From positions 62,001 to 126,000 of the forward strand of contig NZ_AEYW01000024.1 in the NCBI RefSeq assembly GCF_000192475.1: a stretch of 64,000 bases of DNA, written 5' to 3'. Made by a program: the position numbers and the translations under genes. Below the pieces are notes generated by a model. The model had not been told where the DNA came from and made no database searches. It saw nothing but the letters and a program-made list of their open reading frames with translations. Below, piece by piece: positions 55,266 through 64,000 of the stretch. Numbering within the stretch: position 1 is the first letter of the stretch; each line of letters opens with the position of its first letter. Origin of the DNA: Ruegeria conchae. Lineage in GTDB: Bacteria; Pseudomonadota; Alphaproteobacteria; Rhodobacterales; Rhodobacteraceae.

Positions 55266-55637
55266 ATGTTGCAGCAATCCAGTTCTCTCGTTGGCCTTGC
55301 AGTTCTTTGGCTCATTGTGATTCACGTCTGGGTAATCACCCAATTCGACAGGGCCATGTGGCGTAATTTTCCGGTGGTCGCCCGGTGTTGTCACGTTTTT
55401 GAGCGTTTGTGCGGGTTATTTTGGCAATATTTCTTTGTTCAGGATCGTGCGGAAACGCCCTTCAATTGGTCAGAGCAGTCAGGGATTGGGTGCACCTACA
55501 AAAATGCTACTTCAACTGTTCCGCTCGGGTCGACGCGTGATTTGCGCCCCATTGGTGCGGTTCATTTTGCGCATTACCCATTGCTGACAGTGGAGCAGGG
55601 AGCGAAAGGCCACTCAGTTGCGATTGTCGGTCGATAA
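55266..55637 (+). pseudogene. 5' fragment of an FMN-binding glutamate-synthase-family gene
   Basis: A 123-codon frame opens with a membrane helix (LVGLAVLWLIVIHVWV). MWRNFPVVARCCHVFERLC, YFFVQDRAETPFNWSEQS and GSTRDLRPIGAVHF then match the N-terminus of FMN-binding glutamate-synthase-family proteins, which run to more than 500 residues. It stops at 55635-55637 before any FMN or Fe-S region, so only the start survives. This reading rests on remembered family sequence. Confidence 0.65.
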
Positions 55638-55793
55638 GCGCGGAACCCAATTCCGAGGGCAAGCTTTTTCCCAAGCGACAGCGATTGCAAGCCGGTGGTT
55701 AATCGATGGACCTGAACCTCATTCAAAATGGTGGTACATTTAGTTTCGTGGCCGCCCCAAGCTCACCGATCTGTCGTGAAAACAGGAGATTAA

Positions 55794-57467
55794 ATGTCTA
55801 CCAATGACCAAATCGTATCGCCAATTAACAAAGCTTCTGATTTGCTGGTTGCAGCGCTTGAGGCGGAGGGTGTTGAGTACATCTTTGCTGTTCCGGGAGA
55901 AGAGAATCTAGATGTTCTGGAATCTCTAAGAACCTCAAAAATTGAGTTGGTTCTAACGCGTCACGAACAGGGCGCGGCATTCATGGCTGCGACCTACGGT
56001 CGTCTGACGGGTAAGGCCGGAGTCTGCATGGCGACGCTGGGGCCGGGGGCAACGAACTTTGCTACACCAGCGGCCTATGCTCATCTGGGTGGTATGCCGC
56101 TGATCATGATCACGGGGCAGAAACCAATCAAGAAGTCGAAACAGGGCCAGTTTCAGATTGTCGATATTGTTGGGTTATTCGATCCGATCTGCAAAATGTC
56201 CAAACAGATCGTACACGGCAACACAATCCCCTCATTGATCCGCGAAGCCTTTCGTGTCGCGCAAGAGGAGCGCCCCGGCGCGGTTTTGTTGGAACTTCCG
56301 GAAGACATTGCAGCCGAAGAGACTTCTGAGCATGTTCTTGAACCGCATCAGCGTCACTATGCCGTGGCCGGTGATGCAGTTCTGACCGAAGCGGCTGAGA
56401 TGATCCGTGCTGCCAGGATGCCGCTTTTGCTTTTGGGGGCCGGGGCGAACCGAAAACACGCCCGCAGCGCACTGAGCAAGTTCGTGAACGATACCCAGAT
56501 CCCATTTTTCAATACTCAGATGGGTAAGGGTGTCGTGGATGAGCGGTCCGAACTGTTTTTGGGCACAGCCGCTCTGTCGGATGGTGATTATCTGCACTGC
56601 GCCATCGAACGCGCTGATCTGATCATCAATGTGGGTCACGATGTTGTGGAAAAACCACCGTTCTTTATGGAAGAGGGCGGCACCAAAGTGATCCATGTTA
56701 ACTACAAGGCCGCGCAGGTTGATCAAGTTTATTTCCCTCAAGTTGAAGTGGTTGGTGATCTGGCGCAATCCATCTCCAAATTGGGTGAGTTCCTGCAAGG
56801 ACCTTTGGAATTTGACCGAAGTTACTTCCAGCGGGTCAAAAACGAGACCGATCTACACACATCAGAAGGCGCTGATGATCCGCGCTTTCCGGTCATCCCT
56901 CAGCGGTTTGTATCTGACACACGTAAAGTCATGGGGGACTGCGATATCATCGCTTTGGACAACGGTATCTACAAAATTTGGTACGCCAGAAACTACCAGG
57001 CCTATCAACCCAACACGGTTCTGCTGGACAACGCGCTTGCGACCATGGGGGCAGGCTTACCTTCGGCCATGATGGCAGCGAAGCTATATCCTGAGCGTAG
57101 GGTTATGGCCATTTGCGGTGACGGAGGGTTCATGATGAACAGCCAGGAGATTGAAACCGCCGTTCGTCTTGGCCTCAATCTTGTTGTTACTGTTCTGAAT
57201 GACAGCTCGTACGGAATGATCCGTTGGAAGCAGTCGCATGCGGGGTTTGATGATTGGGGATTGGAATTTAAGAATCCTGATTTTGTGCAATACGCTAACA
57301 GCTATGGTGCTACGGGTCATCGGGTCGAAAGGACAGAAGATCTGGTGCCTACCTTTGAAAAAGCGTTTGAAGCAGGTGGTGTGCATCTGATCGACTTGCC
57401 GGTCGATTACAGTGAAAACCAACGCGTTCTCATTGATGAGCTTGCGGCGAAGGTCTGTCTGATATGA
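55794..57467 (+). CDS. Acetolactate-synthase-like ThDP-dependent enzyme
   Basis: A 557-residue ThDP enzyme of the large-subunit IlvB type. The catalytic glutamate is E58 in RHEQGAAFMAATYGR, the middle is an FAD/nucleotide-type fold, and the ThDP motif is GDGGFMMNSQEIE to NDSSYG. A stand-alone copy with no small regulatory subunit is adjacent. AGGAG precedes ATG 55794. It overlaps an aldehyde dehydrogenase gene by 4 bp, so the aldehyde or acid product of one may feed the other. Reaction not determined. Confidence 0.88.
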   Translation: MSTNDQIVSPINKASDLLVAALEAEGVEYIFAVPGEENLDVLESLRTSKIELVLTRHEQGAAFMAATYGRLTGKAGVCMATLGPGATNFATPAAYAHLGGMPLIMITGQKPIKKSKQGQFQIVDIVGLFDPICKMSKQIVHGNTIPSLIREAFRVAQEERPGAVLLELPEDIAAEETSEHVLEPHQRHYAVAGDAVLTEAAEMIRAARMPLLLLGAGANRKHARSALSKFVNDTQIPFFNTQMGKGVVDERSELFLGTAALSDGDYLHCAIERADLIINVGHDVVEKPPFFMEEGGTKVIHVNYKAAQVDQVYFPQVEVVGDLAQSISKLGEFLQGPLEFDRSYFQRVKNETDLHTSEGADDPRFPVIPQRFVSDTRKVMGDCDIIALDNGIYKIWYARNYQAYQPNTVLLDNALATMGAGLPSAMMAAKLYPERRVMAICGDGGFMMNSQEIETAVRLGLNLVVTVLNDSSYGMIRWKQSHAGFDDWGLEFKNPDFVQYANSYGATGHRVERTEDLVPTFEKAFEAGGVHLIDLPVDYSENQRVLIDELAAKVCLI

Positions 57468-58849
57468 GTAATGTTGTTGAAGTTCTGAACCCGTTTGATC
57501 TTGAGAAAATCGGCAGTGTCGAGGTTAAAAGCTGGAACGATATCAATGTCATGCTGAATGTGGCACACGGTCTGCACCGTGATCGAGGCACTTGGTTGCC
57601 TGCTTACAGGCGGATTGAGGTTCTGAAGAATACAGCTCGGATCATGTCCGGCCGCGCGGAAGACCTTGCGATGCTAATCGCCAGCGAAGGTGGCAAACCC
57701 TTGATTGACGCGCGCATCGAAGTGACGCGTGCCATTGATGGTGTCGAGCTGTGTATCCATGAGATCTGTCAGATGGCGGGTCGGGAAATACCGATGGATC
57801 TGACGGCGGCAGGATCGGGTCGGATTGCCTTTACACAGCGTGAACCTATCGGCGTAGTGGTTGCCGCAAGCGCGTTTAACCATCCGTTGAACTTGATCGT
57901 ACATCAGGTGGCCCCGGCTGTGGCCACTGGATGCCCGGTCCTCGTCAAACCGGCACTTGATACACCACTGTCATGCGAAGCATTTGTCGACATCCTGTAC
58001 GAGGCTGGCCTACCAAAGGAGTGGTGCCATCTGACGATTTGCCAAAATGATGTAGCTGAACGGATGATCACGGACGCGCGTGTCGGATTCTTTTCTTTCA
58101 TCGGATCGGCACGTGTCGGTTGGATGCTGCGCTCGAAGCTGGCGCCGGGGACGCGATGCGCGTTGGAGCACGGCGGAGCGGCGCCAGTTATCATCGATGA
58201 GACAGCCGACATTGATGCCATGATCCCCTTGTTGACCAAGGGTGGATTTTATCATTCCGGTCAAGTTTGTGTCTCGGTTCAGCGTGTTTTTGCTCCATCA
58301 GGGATGGTGGAAACGGTCGCTCGAAAGTTGGCAGAAGCCGCCTCAGCGCTGAAGGTGGGTGATGCCCGTGACGCCAGCGTGGAATGTGGGCCACTGATCC
58401 GTCCGGGTGAAGTTGATCGAGTAGAACAATGGGTAGACGAAGCGGTTGCGGGAGGTGCCCGCGTAATGACAGGGGGTAAACGGCTGGGCCGAACGACCTA
58501 TGCTCCGACTATCCTTCTAAACCCACCCGCTGATGCGAGCGTGTCCACCTCCGAAATCTTCGGGCCGGTCGTTTGTGTTTATGAATATGATGATCTTAGT
58601 GCTGCATACGAAGCTGCAAACGCTCTTCCTTTTGCATTTCAGGCGTCGGTCTTTACCAAATCCCTGGATACAGCAATGCATGCCGTGCGGTATTTGGACG
58701 CCACGGCCGTCATGGTGAACGATCATACTGCTTTTCGGGTCGACTGGATGCCATTCGCGGGTCGCCATCAATCAGGGTACAACACCGGCGGTATCGGCTA
58801 CACCATGCATGACATGACGCAAGATAAGATGGCTGTAATACGGCTGTGA
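57464..58849 (+). CDS. Aldehyde dehydrogenase coupled to a ThDP enzyme
   Basis: A 461-residue ALDH. AASAFNHPLNLIVHQ is the oxyanion Asn region, EHGGAAPVII carries the catalytic Glu, and SGQVCVSVQRV the catalytic Cys. It resembles lactaldehyde/succinate-semialdehyde-type enzymes without clear assignment. Its ATG lies inside the ThDP enzyme's stop (4 bp overlap), which argues for stoichiometric production and a shared pathway. Confidence 0.88.
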   Translation: MSNVVEVLNPFDLEKIGSVEVKSWNDINVMLNVAHGLHRDRGTWLPAYRRIEVLKNTARIMSGRAEDLAMLIASEGGKPLIDARIEVTRAIDGVELCIHEICQMAGREIPMDLTAAGSGRIAFTQREPIGVVVAASAFNHPLNLIVHQVAPAVATGCPVLVKPALDTPLSCEAFVDILYEAGLPKEWCHLTICQNDVAERMITDARVGFFSFIGSARVGWMLRSKLAPGTRCALEHGGAAPVIIDETADIDAMIPLLTKGGFYHSGQVCVSVQRVFAPSGMVETVARKLAEAASALKVGDARDASVECGPLIRPGEVDRVEQWVDEAVAGGARVMTGGKRLGRTTYAPTILLNPPADASVSTSEIFGPVVCVYEYDDLSAAYEAANALPFAFQASVFTKSLDTAMHAVRYLDATAVMVNDHTAFRVDWMPFAGRHQSGYNTGGIGYTMHDMTQDKMAVIRL

Positions 58850-58973
58850 AGAAGCTGTCAGGATCGATCCGATGCTGGTCGAGCGAATGTGGGTACTCTA
58901 ATTTCGCAAATGGCCCGCTTAGTGACGGAAACGATTGTTGACCGTGCTTTGCATGTTCTGGCATGAACACGCC

Positions 58974-59160
58974 ATGTTCGGCTCCGGGGGATTCCCCTGG
59001 AAGCAATAGGGAATGTAGTGCGGTGCTCTTCGCGCCAAATCTGCAACTGCCCCCGCAACTGTAAGCGGCGAGCGCGGCTGACAATGCCACTGGGATATCC
59101 CGGGAAGGCCAGCATAGCGCTTTGACCCGCAAGTCAGGAGACCTGCCGAACACGCGCCCT
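58974..59160 (+). ncRNA. Cobalamin (B12) riboswitch
   Basis: The element carries the conserved core GCCCCCGCAACTGTAAGCGG at 59048 on and the B12 box AAGTCAGGAGACCTGCC at 59131-59147, plus paired upstream stems (GGGGGATTCCCC). It lies about 135 bp upstream of a cobalt transporter operon and would turn it down when adenosylcobalamin is abundant. The exact 5' end is estimated. Confidence 0.93.
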
Positions 59161-59294
59161 CGGAAAGGGTGCTCATTGTCGGCGACGGGGTGTACGCTGT
59201 ATCTGTTTGTCTCGGTCGACGAACGGACGCGGGCCCTCCCCAAGTCAAAACCAAATATGTGCCGGGGAAGGCGCGACCTGAGAAGGACTGAGTT

Positions 59295-60077
59295 TTGAAG
59301 AAATTGCTTTTGGCAGCAGCTGCTGCAGTGATGCCTGCGTTTGCGAGCGCTCATTTCCTAATGGAATACACAGAAAACACGATGATCGAGCGACCCGGTG
59401 ATGTGCCGGTAAAGCTGATATTCTGGCACCCGTTTGAAGCTGGTCATGTGATGACGCTTGAAAAACCGGAAGAATTCTATGTGATCCACAACGGCAATAA
59501 AACCGATCTGCTGGACACATTGGAAGAAACCACATTTGACGGCCCAGACAACAGCGCCAAGGCGTTCAAAGGCTCGGTCCCGGTGAAGCGTTCGGGCGAC
59601 TATGTGGTGGTGACCGTTCCTACGCCTTACTACGAAGAATCTGAGGATATTTATATCCAGCAGATCACCAAGGCCTATCTGAACCGAAATGAACTGCCCA
59701 CCGACTGGGATCAGCCGCAAGGTCTGGCAACAGAAATCCTGCCGCTGAACAAGCCCTACAACATCATTGCGGGCTCAACTTTCACGGGTCGCGTGCTGAG
59801 CGAGGGCAAACCAGTTGCAGGGGTCGAGATTGAGATCGAATACATCGCCGCCGCCCCTGACCTGAAAAGCACGGGTGCCGCTGCACCGACGGTGTCACCG
59901 CTGCCAGGTGGTGCGCTGGTAGCGATTTCGGACGAGAATGGCTATTTCAGTTTTGGTGTACCCAAAGCCGGTTACTGGGGTTTCGCCGCTCTGGGCTCTG
60001 GTCCGAAAACCGAGCATGAAGGTAAAGAGCTGAGCCAGGATGCCGTGATCTGGATCCGCGCCTGGGATCTGGAGTAA
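59295..60077 (+). CDS. DUF4198 protein, cobalt/nickel transporter accessory (CbtK/NikK-like)
   Basis: A 260-residue exported protein with a signal peptide cleaved near ASA (residue 17). A DUF4198 domain follows, starting AHFLMEYTENTMIERPGDVP. A histidine directly after the cleavage site is a metal-binding candidate. Such proteins accompany CbiM/NikM transporters and probably capture the ion in the periplasm. The start is TTG 59295 with AAGGA about 7 bp upstream. It is the first gene after the riboswitch and lies 6 bp before cbiM. Confidence 0.88.
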   Translation: MKKLLLAAAAAVMPAFASAHFLMEYTENTMIERPGDVPVKLIFWHPFEAGHVMTLEKPEEFYVIHNGNKTDLLDTLEETTFDGPDNSAKAFKGSVPVKRSGDYVVVTVPTPYYEESEDIYIQQITKAYLNRNELPTDWDQPQGLATEILPLNKPYNIIAGSTFTGRVLSEGKPVAGVEIEIEYIAAAPDLKSTGAAAPTVSPLPGGALVAISDENGYFSFGVPKAGYWGFAALGSGPKTEHEGKELSQDAVIWIRAWDLE

Positions 60078-60083
60078 ACCCTT

Positions 60084-60695
60084 ATGCACATTGTAGATGG
60101 TGCTCTTTCGAACCCTGTCGTAATCGGCGGTGCGATCGCTGCTGCAGGCGGGATTGCAATGGGGCTGAGGTCGCTGGATCTGGATCGCATTCCCACAGCG
60201 GGTGTTCTGTCAGCCAGTTTCTTCGTTGCTTCGCTGATTCATGTGCCGATTGGCCCATCTTCTGTGCATCTGATCCTGAATGGCCTGGCCGGGCTTTTGC
60301 TCGGTTGGGCCGCCTTTCCGGCTTTGTTTGTAGGGCTGCTGTTACAGGCTGTATTCTTTGGATTTGGCGGATTGACTGTGCTTGGGATAAATACGCTGAA
60401 TATTGCCCTTCCGGCGGTACTGACCTGGATGATCTTTGGCCGCCTCATCGCCCGAGGCTCGGCCATTCAGGGGGCGATTTGGGGCGGTATCGGGGGGGCG
60501 TTCTCAATCGCAGCCACAACCGCGTTTGTTGCCATTTCACTGGCGATGTCCGGTGACGCGTTCCTGCCTGCGGCCAAGCTGGTGTTTTTCGCCCATATAC
60601 CGGTTATGGGCATTGAAGCCATGCTTACGGGGTTTGCCGTGATGTTGGCGCGCAAGGTGAAACCGGAACTGTTCAAAAAGGCGGTTTTAACATGA
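60084..60695 (+). CDS. cbiM: Cobalt ECF transporter S component
   Basis: A 203-residue membrane protein that begins MHIVDGALS. The N-terminal Met1-His2 is the conserved metal-coordinating feature of CbiM/NikM. Six or so helices follow. It selects Co2+ (or Ni2+) for the energising module. The riboswitch makes cobalt the likely ion. No cbiN is present; a CbtL-like protein is encoded instead, overlapping by 4 bp. Confidence 0.93.
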   Translation: MHIVDGALSNPVVIGGAIAAAGGIAMGLRSLDLDRIPTAGVLSASFFVASLIHVPIGPSSVHLILNGLAGLLLGWAAFPALFVGLLLQAVFFGFGGLTVLGINTLNIALPAVLTWMIFGRLIARGSAIQGAIWGGIGGAFSIAATTAFVAISLAMSGDAFLPAAKLVFFAHIPVMGIEAMLTGFAVMLARKVKPELFKKAVLT

Positions 60696-61273
60696 AACAA
60701 CTGGTTGTTATTGCCACGCTGATGCTCACACCGATTTCGGCCCTCGCACACAAGGTCATCGCGGGGGTTTTCCCCGCTGGCGAAGCGATCGAGGGTGAGC
60801 TAGGGTTCTCCAATGGCGATATGGCAAGCGACCAGGAAGTTTTCGTCTACGGCCCCGATGGTGCTGAACTAGGTCGCACCGTTACTGATGGGGACGGGTT
60901 CTTTTTGTATATCCCCACAAAACCTGTTGCGCATACCTTCAAGGCCGATCTTGGCGCGGGCCATGTGGCTGAAGTGACCATGTCCGCAAACGAGGTGGCC
61001 GAAATCATGGGAGTTGCCGCTGAGGTTGCGGAGATCGGCGCTCAGCCTGCGACTTTTGCAAGCGTTGGAACCGTGATGGTTGCGTCTCTGTCCGACCAAG
61101 AACGCGCCGCGATCGCTAAAGTGGTGCGCGACGAAACCCGCCCCCTGCGCCGAGAAATTGCCGCCTATCGCGAACATAACGATATGCAAAGTATTTTGGG
61201 GGGCATCGGGTATATCGTTGGTCTCTTTGGCATCGGGTTCTATTTCGCCGCGCGCCGGAAGATGGCCGCCTGA
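60692..61273 (+). CDS. CbtL/NikL-like cobalt transporter auxiliary protein
   Basis: A 193-residue protein with a signal peptide ending ALAHK at about residue 20 and a periplasmic beta-sandwich (KVIAGVFPAGEAIEGELGF). A C-terminal membrane helix lies near 172-190 (GGIGYIVGLFGIGFYFA). A histidine right after the signal, as in the upstream K-type protein, suggests metal handling. It replaces CbiN in K-M-L-Q-O operons. It shares one base with the cbiQ start. Confidence 0.85.
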   Translation: MKQLVVIATLMLTPISALAHKVIAGVFPAGEAIEGELGFSNGDMASDQEVFVYGPDGAELGRTVTDGDGFFLYIPTKPVAHTFKADLGAGHVAEVTMSANEVAEIMGVAAEVAEIGAQPATFASVGTVMVASLSDQERAAIAKVVRDETRPLRREIAAYREHNDMQSILGGIGYIVGLFGIGFYFAARRKMAA

Positions 61274-62055
61274 TGGCACATGCACTGGAACCCCAGGCCA
61301 AAACTCTGGCCGAGGCAGGTGGGAGTGAGCCCTACGGGGTGATCGCGGATTTGGATCCGCGGATGCGCATCGCGATAACATGTCTCTTTGCCGTCGTCAC
61401 CGTTGCACTAAGTTCAATCCCGTCATTATTGACCGCGCTTTCAGTTTCGATCGGGCTGTTGCTGATGTCGCGTTTGCCCATTCGCAGAACTCTCAAACGT
61501 ATGGCGATGATGGACAGCTTTATCATCTTCATGTTGGTGCTTTTGCCATTCTCCATGCACGGAGACACCATGTTCACCCTCTTTGGATTTGCGGCAAGCT
61601 GGCAGGGGTTCTGGAAAGCCATTGAGATCGCGCTGACGGCAAACGCCGTGATACTGGCGCTGATGGTCCTGGTCGGGTCGATGGAGCCTGTCACATTAGG
61701 TCATGCATTGCACAAACTTCGCTGCCCGGAGGTGCTTGTGCATCTGTTGATGTTCACGATCCGCTATATCGAGGTGCTGCGCGAAGAGTACCTGCGTCTG
61801 TGCGGCGCGATGAAGGTCAGAGGTTTCCGTCCGGGCACCAACTGGCACACCTATCGCAGCTTTGGTTATCTGGTCGGTATGATGCTGATCCGCGCCATTG
61901 AACGTTCCGAGCGCATTCTGGACGCGATGAAGTGCCGAGGGTTTTCGGGCCGGCTTCTGTTGTTGCAAGAATTTAACCTGACCCGACGGGATTATTGGTT
62001 TGCCACGATGATGTGTGCGATTTGTGTCAGCCTTCTCATTCTGGATTTTCAATGA
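61273..62055 (+). CDS. cbiQ: Cobalt ECF transporter T component
   Basis: A 260-residue protein with about six helices. The two Ala-Arg-Gly-type coupling motifs are recognisable as GAMKVRGFRPG and DAMKCRGFSG. It couples the S component to the ATPase. Its N-terminus is a soluble stretch (about 1-30). The stop overlaps the cbiO start (ATGA). Confidence 0.92.
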   Translation: MAHALEPQAKTLAEAGGSEPYGVIADLDPRMRIAITCLFAVVTVALSSIPSLLTALSVSIGLLLMSRLPIRRTLKRMAMMDSFIIFMLVLLPFSMHGDTMFTLFGFAASWQGFWKAIEIALTANAVILALMVLVGSMEPVTLGHALHKLRCPEVLVHLLMFTIRYIEVLREEYLRLCGAMKVRGFRPGTNWHTYRSFGYLVGMMLIRAIERSERILDAMKCRGFSGRLLLLQEFNLTRRDYWFATMMCAICVSLLILDFQ

Positions 62056-62702
62056 CGATCCTTGAGCTCGAAGACATTTGCTTTTCGTACCCGGGTCAGG
62101 CCCCGGTACTGGACGGGGCTTCACTGCAGCTTGAACCTGGCCAGCGATTGTCGATTGCAGGTCCCAATGGTTCAGGAAAATCCACACTATTTCGCGTTGT
62201 CCTTGGCCTTCAAGCGCCCTCTTCTGGGCGCGTGAACATCTTTGGTAAGGATAGGTGTGTCGAGGCTGACTTTCACGAGGTTCGCCGCCGTATAGGATTG
62301 GTGTTCCAAGACCCTGACGACCAGTTGTTTTGCCCGACCGTGGCGGAAGATATCGCTTTTGGCCCGCTCAATCTTGGGCGCAGCACGGCCGAAGCGCTTG
62401 CCATCGTTGACAAAGTGCTGAGCGATCTGGATTTGATGCATCTGCGCGACCGTATCACGCATAAACTTTCAGGTGGTGAAAAACGGTTGGTGACCCTTGC
62501 CACCGTACTCGCGATGGAGCCTGAGGCGTTACTATTGGACGAGCCGACCAACGCGCTTGATGCCAAGAATGAAGCACGGCTTCTGGAAATTTTGCAGGGA
62601 TTACCTCAGGCAATTCTATTGGTCAGTCATGCCCCTGCGTTCCGCCGCTCATTGGCGCCCGAGACCCTCGAACTCCGACGTGGGCAGCTTGTAACGGTGT
62701 AA
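62052..62702 (+). CDS. cbiO: Cobalt ECF transporter ATPase
   Basis: A 216-residue ATPase, short for the family (usually 270 or more). It has Walker A GPNGSGKSTLFRV, signature LSGGEKRLVTLA, Walker B ALLLDEPTNALD and switch SHAPAF (the usual acidic residue after His is Ala). The C-terminal extension of larger EcfA proteins is absent. ATG 62052 overlaps the cbiQ stop and is preferred over the frame opening at 61995. Confidence 0.9.
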   Translation: MTILELEDICFSYPGQAPVLDGASLQLEPGQRLSIAGPNGSGKSTLFRVVLGLQAPSSGRVNIFGKDRCVEADFHEVRRRIGLVFQDPDDQLFCPTVAEDIAFGPLNLGRSTAEALAIVDKVLSDLDLMHLRDRITHKLSGGEKRLVTLATVLAMEPEALLLDEPTNALDAKNEARLLEILQGLPQAILLVSHAPAFRRSLAPETLELRRGQLVTV

Positions 62703-62779
62703 GGCTGATACGCTGTGATCGGATACTTCGCGTTGGCGGTAACCATCGAATCTAATGGAATAGGCAAATCAACTGAAGA

Positions 62780-64000
62780 TCATGTTGGTTGGTTCAGCGC
62801 CATTAGATCGGGATTGGCAGAGACGTTCCCACGTTCGGGTAGAACCGCTGAATGACGCGAACGATTGCCCGCAATCATAGACAGCAAGAACCCGGAAAAA
62901 AACGTTTGCACCCCAATAACAATCATCGTGAACGCAGCGATCAAAGTGCGCATCTCGTTCAATGCCGCAAAGTCCGAGGCAATCCAGCCAGAGGTGATAG
63001 TGGCCGCCCAGATCAAGCCGCCAAATGTAAGGACAAGCCCGGCCAGAATCCAATATTGTAAGCGCGAGCATCCCAACAATACCCGAGCGCGTTCTGTTGG
63101 CAGTCGAAGCCCATCCCGATAGCTGCACATCAGTGCCGCCAGCCACAGCACCACCGTTTGAAAGGCCAGGACCATGGCTGCACTCGCTGCAACCGCCCAG
63201 TGATCGCCGATCCTGAAGCCACCGATCAGCGCCATTTCCTGATCTCCGCTAAGTTGCAGTAGAACGGTGATTGCAAATCCTGCGAGGAACAGGACCAGTG
63301 CAGGCACCAGAAACAGCCAGGTTGGGCTGAGCAAGAACATGTATATCAGGTGCCGAAGCCCATCTCTCCACGGATTCAAATGTGGTGCCCTACCGCGTCC
63401 GTCAGGGGACAAGGTTACAGGAACCTCGGCTATATTCAGCTTCCGCAGCACAGATTTCAGCAGCATTTCGGAAGCAAACTCCATGCCGGTTGAAGATAGG
63501 TTGAGCCGTTCCAATGCCTCTCGCCGGATGGCGCGGATGCCACAATGGGCGTCACCGATACCAGTGCGAAACAAAATTCTAAGAATGCCCGACAATGCCG
63601 GGTTGCCGATATAACGGTTCTTCCAGGGCATTGCGCCTGGCTTGATTTCGCCACGAAACCGGTTGCCCATGCATAATTCGGCACCATTCATCAACTTTTC
63701 GATCATCGGAACCGCTTCGACGAAATCATAGGAACAATCGCTGTCGCCCATCACCAGATACGTCGCGTCGCTTGCTGCAAAACCGCCGATAAGCGCAGCG
63801 CCATAACCGCGTTCTTGAATGTTCACGACCCGGGCACCGGCCTTTTCAGCTAGGGCTTGACTGCCGTCCGTGCTGCCATTGTCTGCAACGATTACTTCGC
63901 CTGATAGCTGGTATCTCTCAGCGAGAATCTGCAAGGCTTGTTGTGCTCTGATTACACAGGAAGAAATCGTTGCCGCCTCGTTCAGGCAAGGCATAACGAT
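62780..64000 (-). CDS. GT2 glycosyltransferase with C-terminal membrane helices (partial, 5' end outside)
   Basis: At least 406 codons. The frame remains open at the window edge (IVMPCLNEAATI), so the true start is beyond it, probably some 10 residues upstream. GT2 features are DNGSTDGSQALAEKAG, metal site MGDSDCSYD, and acceptor segment CGIRAIRREALERL. Four or more C-terminal helices follow (about 225-385). It resembles polyprenyl-phosphate glycosyltransferases (DPM1-like). It is convergent with the cobalt operon. Confidence 0.87.
   Translation of the reverse strand: MVMPCLNEAATISSCVIRAQQALQILAERYQLSGEVIVADNGSTDGSQALAEKAGARVVNIQERGYGAALIGGFAASDATYLVMGDSDCSYDFVEAVPMIEKLMNGAELCMGNRFRGEIKPGAMPWKNRYIGNPALSGILRILFRTGIGDAHCGIRAIRREALERLNLSSTGMEFASEMLLKSVLRKLNIAEVPVTLSPDGRGRAPHLNPWRDGLRHLIYMFLLSPTWLFLVPALVLFLAGFAITVLLQLSGDQEMALIGGFRIGDHWAVAASAAMVLAFQTVVLWLAALMCSYRDGLRLPTERARVLLGCSRLQYWILAGLVLTFGGLIWAATITSGWIASDFAALNEMRTLIAAFTMIVIGVQTFFSGFLLSMIAGNRSRHSAVLPERGNVSANPDLMALNQPT

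Noticed and set aside
58850-58973. Possible extra gene between the ALDH and the riboswitch
   Set aside because: The spacer is short and has no ribosome-binding site; overlapping minus-strand frames run through the riboswitch.

Overview
The window looks like chromosome of a marine alphaproteobacterium of the Rhodobacteraceae (Roseobacter group). This is inferred from gene content and order, not from a marker gene: an ArsR-ArsC fusion followed by GAPDH, arsJ and acr3; a DUF1045 phosphonate-locus gene; a cobalamin-riboswitch cobalt ECF transporter of the K-M-L-Q-O type; and aldehyde dehydrogenase and glutamine-synthetase-like catabolic genes. I recognised no rRNA, tRNA, CRISPR array, prophage or intact insertion sequence.

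Layout. (1) 1-13988: a cell-envelope block with an M15-type peptidase, a two-partner secretion pair (TpsB then a 1231-residue TpsA exoprotein), three exported caspase-fold (C14) proteins, a YceI-OmpA fusion and two small lipoproteins. This is the least explained block and the best candidate for an undescribed system. (2) 14316-34251: a catabolic and uptake block. It holds a phosphonate-monoester-hydrolase-like sulfatase-superfamily enzyme, two paralogous DeoR/GlpR regulators, an inositol-phosphatase-like enzyme, an N-formylglutamate-amidohydrolase-like enzyme, a glutamine-synthetase-like ligase, an aldehyde and an alcohol dehydrogenase, an EamA transporter, a complete peptide/opine-type ABC importer, gamma-glutamyltransferase and an aminotransferase. 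The set would fit gamma-glutamylation, oxidation and deglutamylation of an amino alcohol or amine, but the substrate is unknown.

(3) 34482-39592: acnB flanked by gene relics (a class V aminotransferase remnant and a phnM remnant), then DUF1045 and a PhnD-like cytosolic binding protein. (4) 39714-43817: an arsenic operon for As(V) reduction, 1-arseno-3-phosphoglycerate formation and export, and As(III) efflux. (5) 44027-51255: a membrane glycan module (two GT2 enzymes, a DUF2142 protein, a methyltransferase, an LPG-synthase-like membrane protein and a GT39-like enzyme). (6) 51301-55637: a decayed type I secretion locus in which only the TolC-like lipoprotein is intact, followed by the 5' remnant of an FMN-binding glutamate-synthase-like gene.

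(7) 55794-58849: a translationally coupled pair of a ThDP enzyme and an aldehyde dehydrogenase. (8) 58974-62702: a cobalamin riboswitch and a five-gene cobalt transporter operon. (9) 62780 to the window end: a GT2 membrane glycosyltransferase on the minus strand whose start lies outside the window. Several relics (34.5, 37.9, 51.3-55.6 kb) show ongoing gene loss in the middle of the window.
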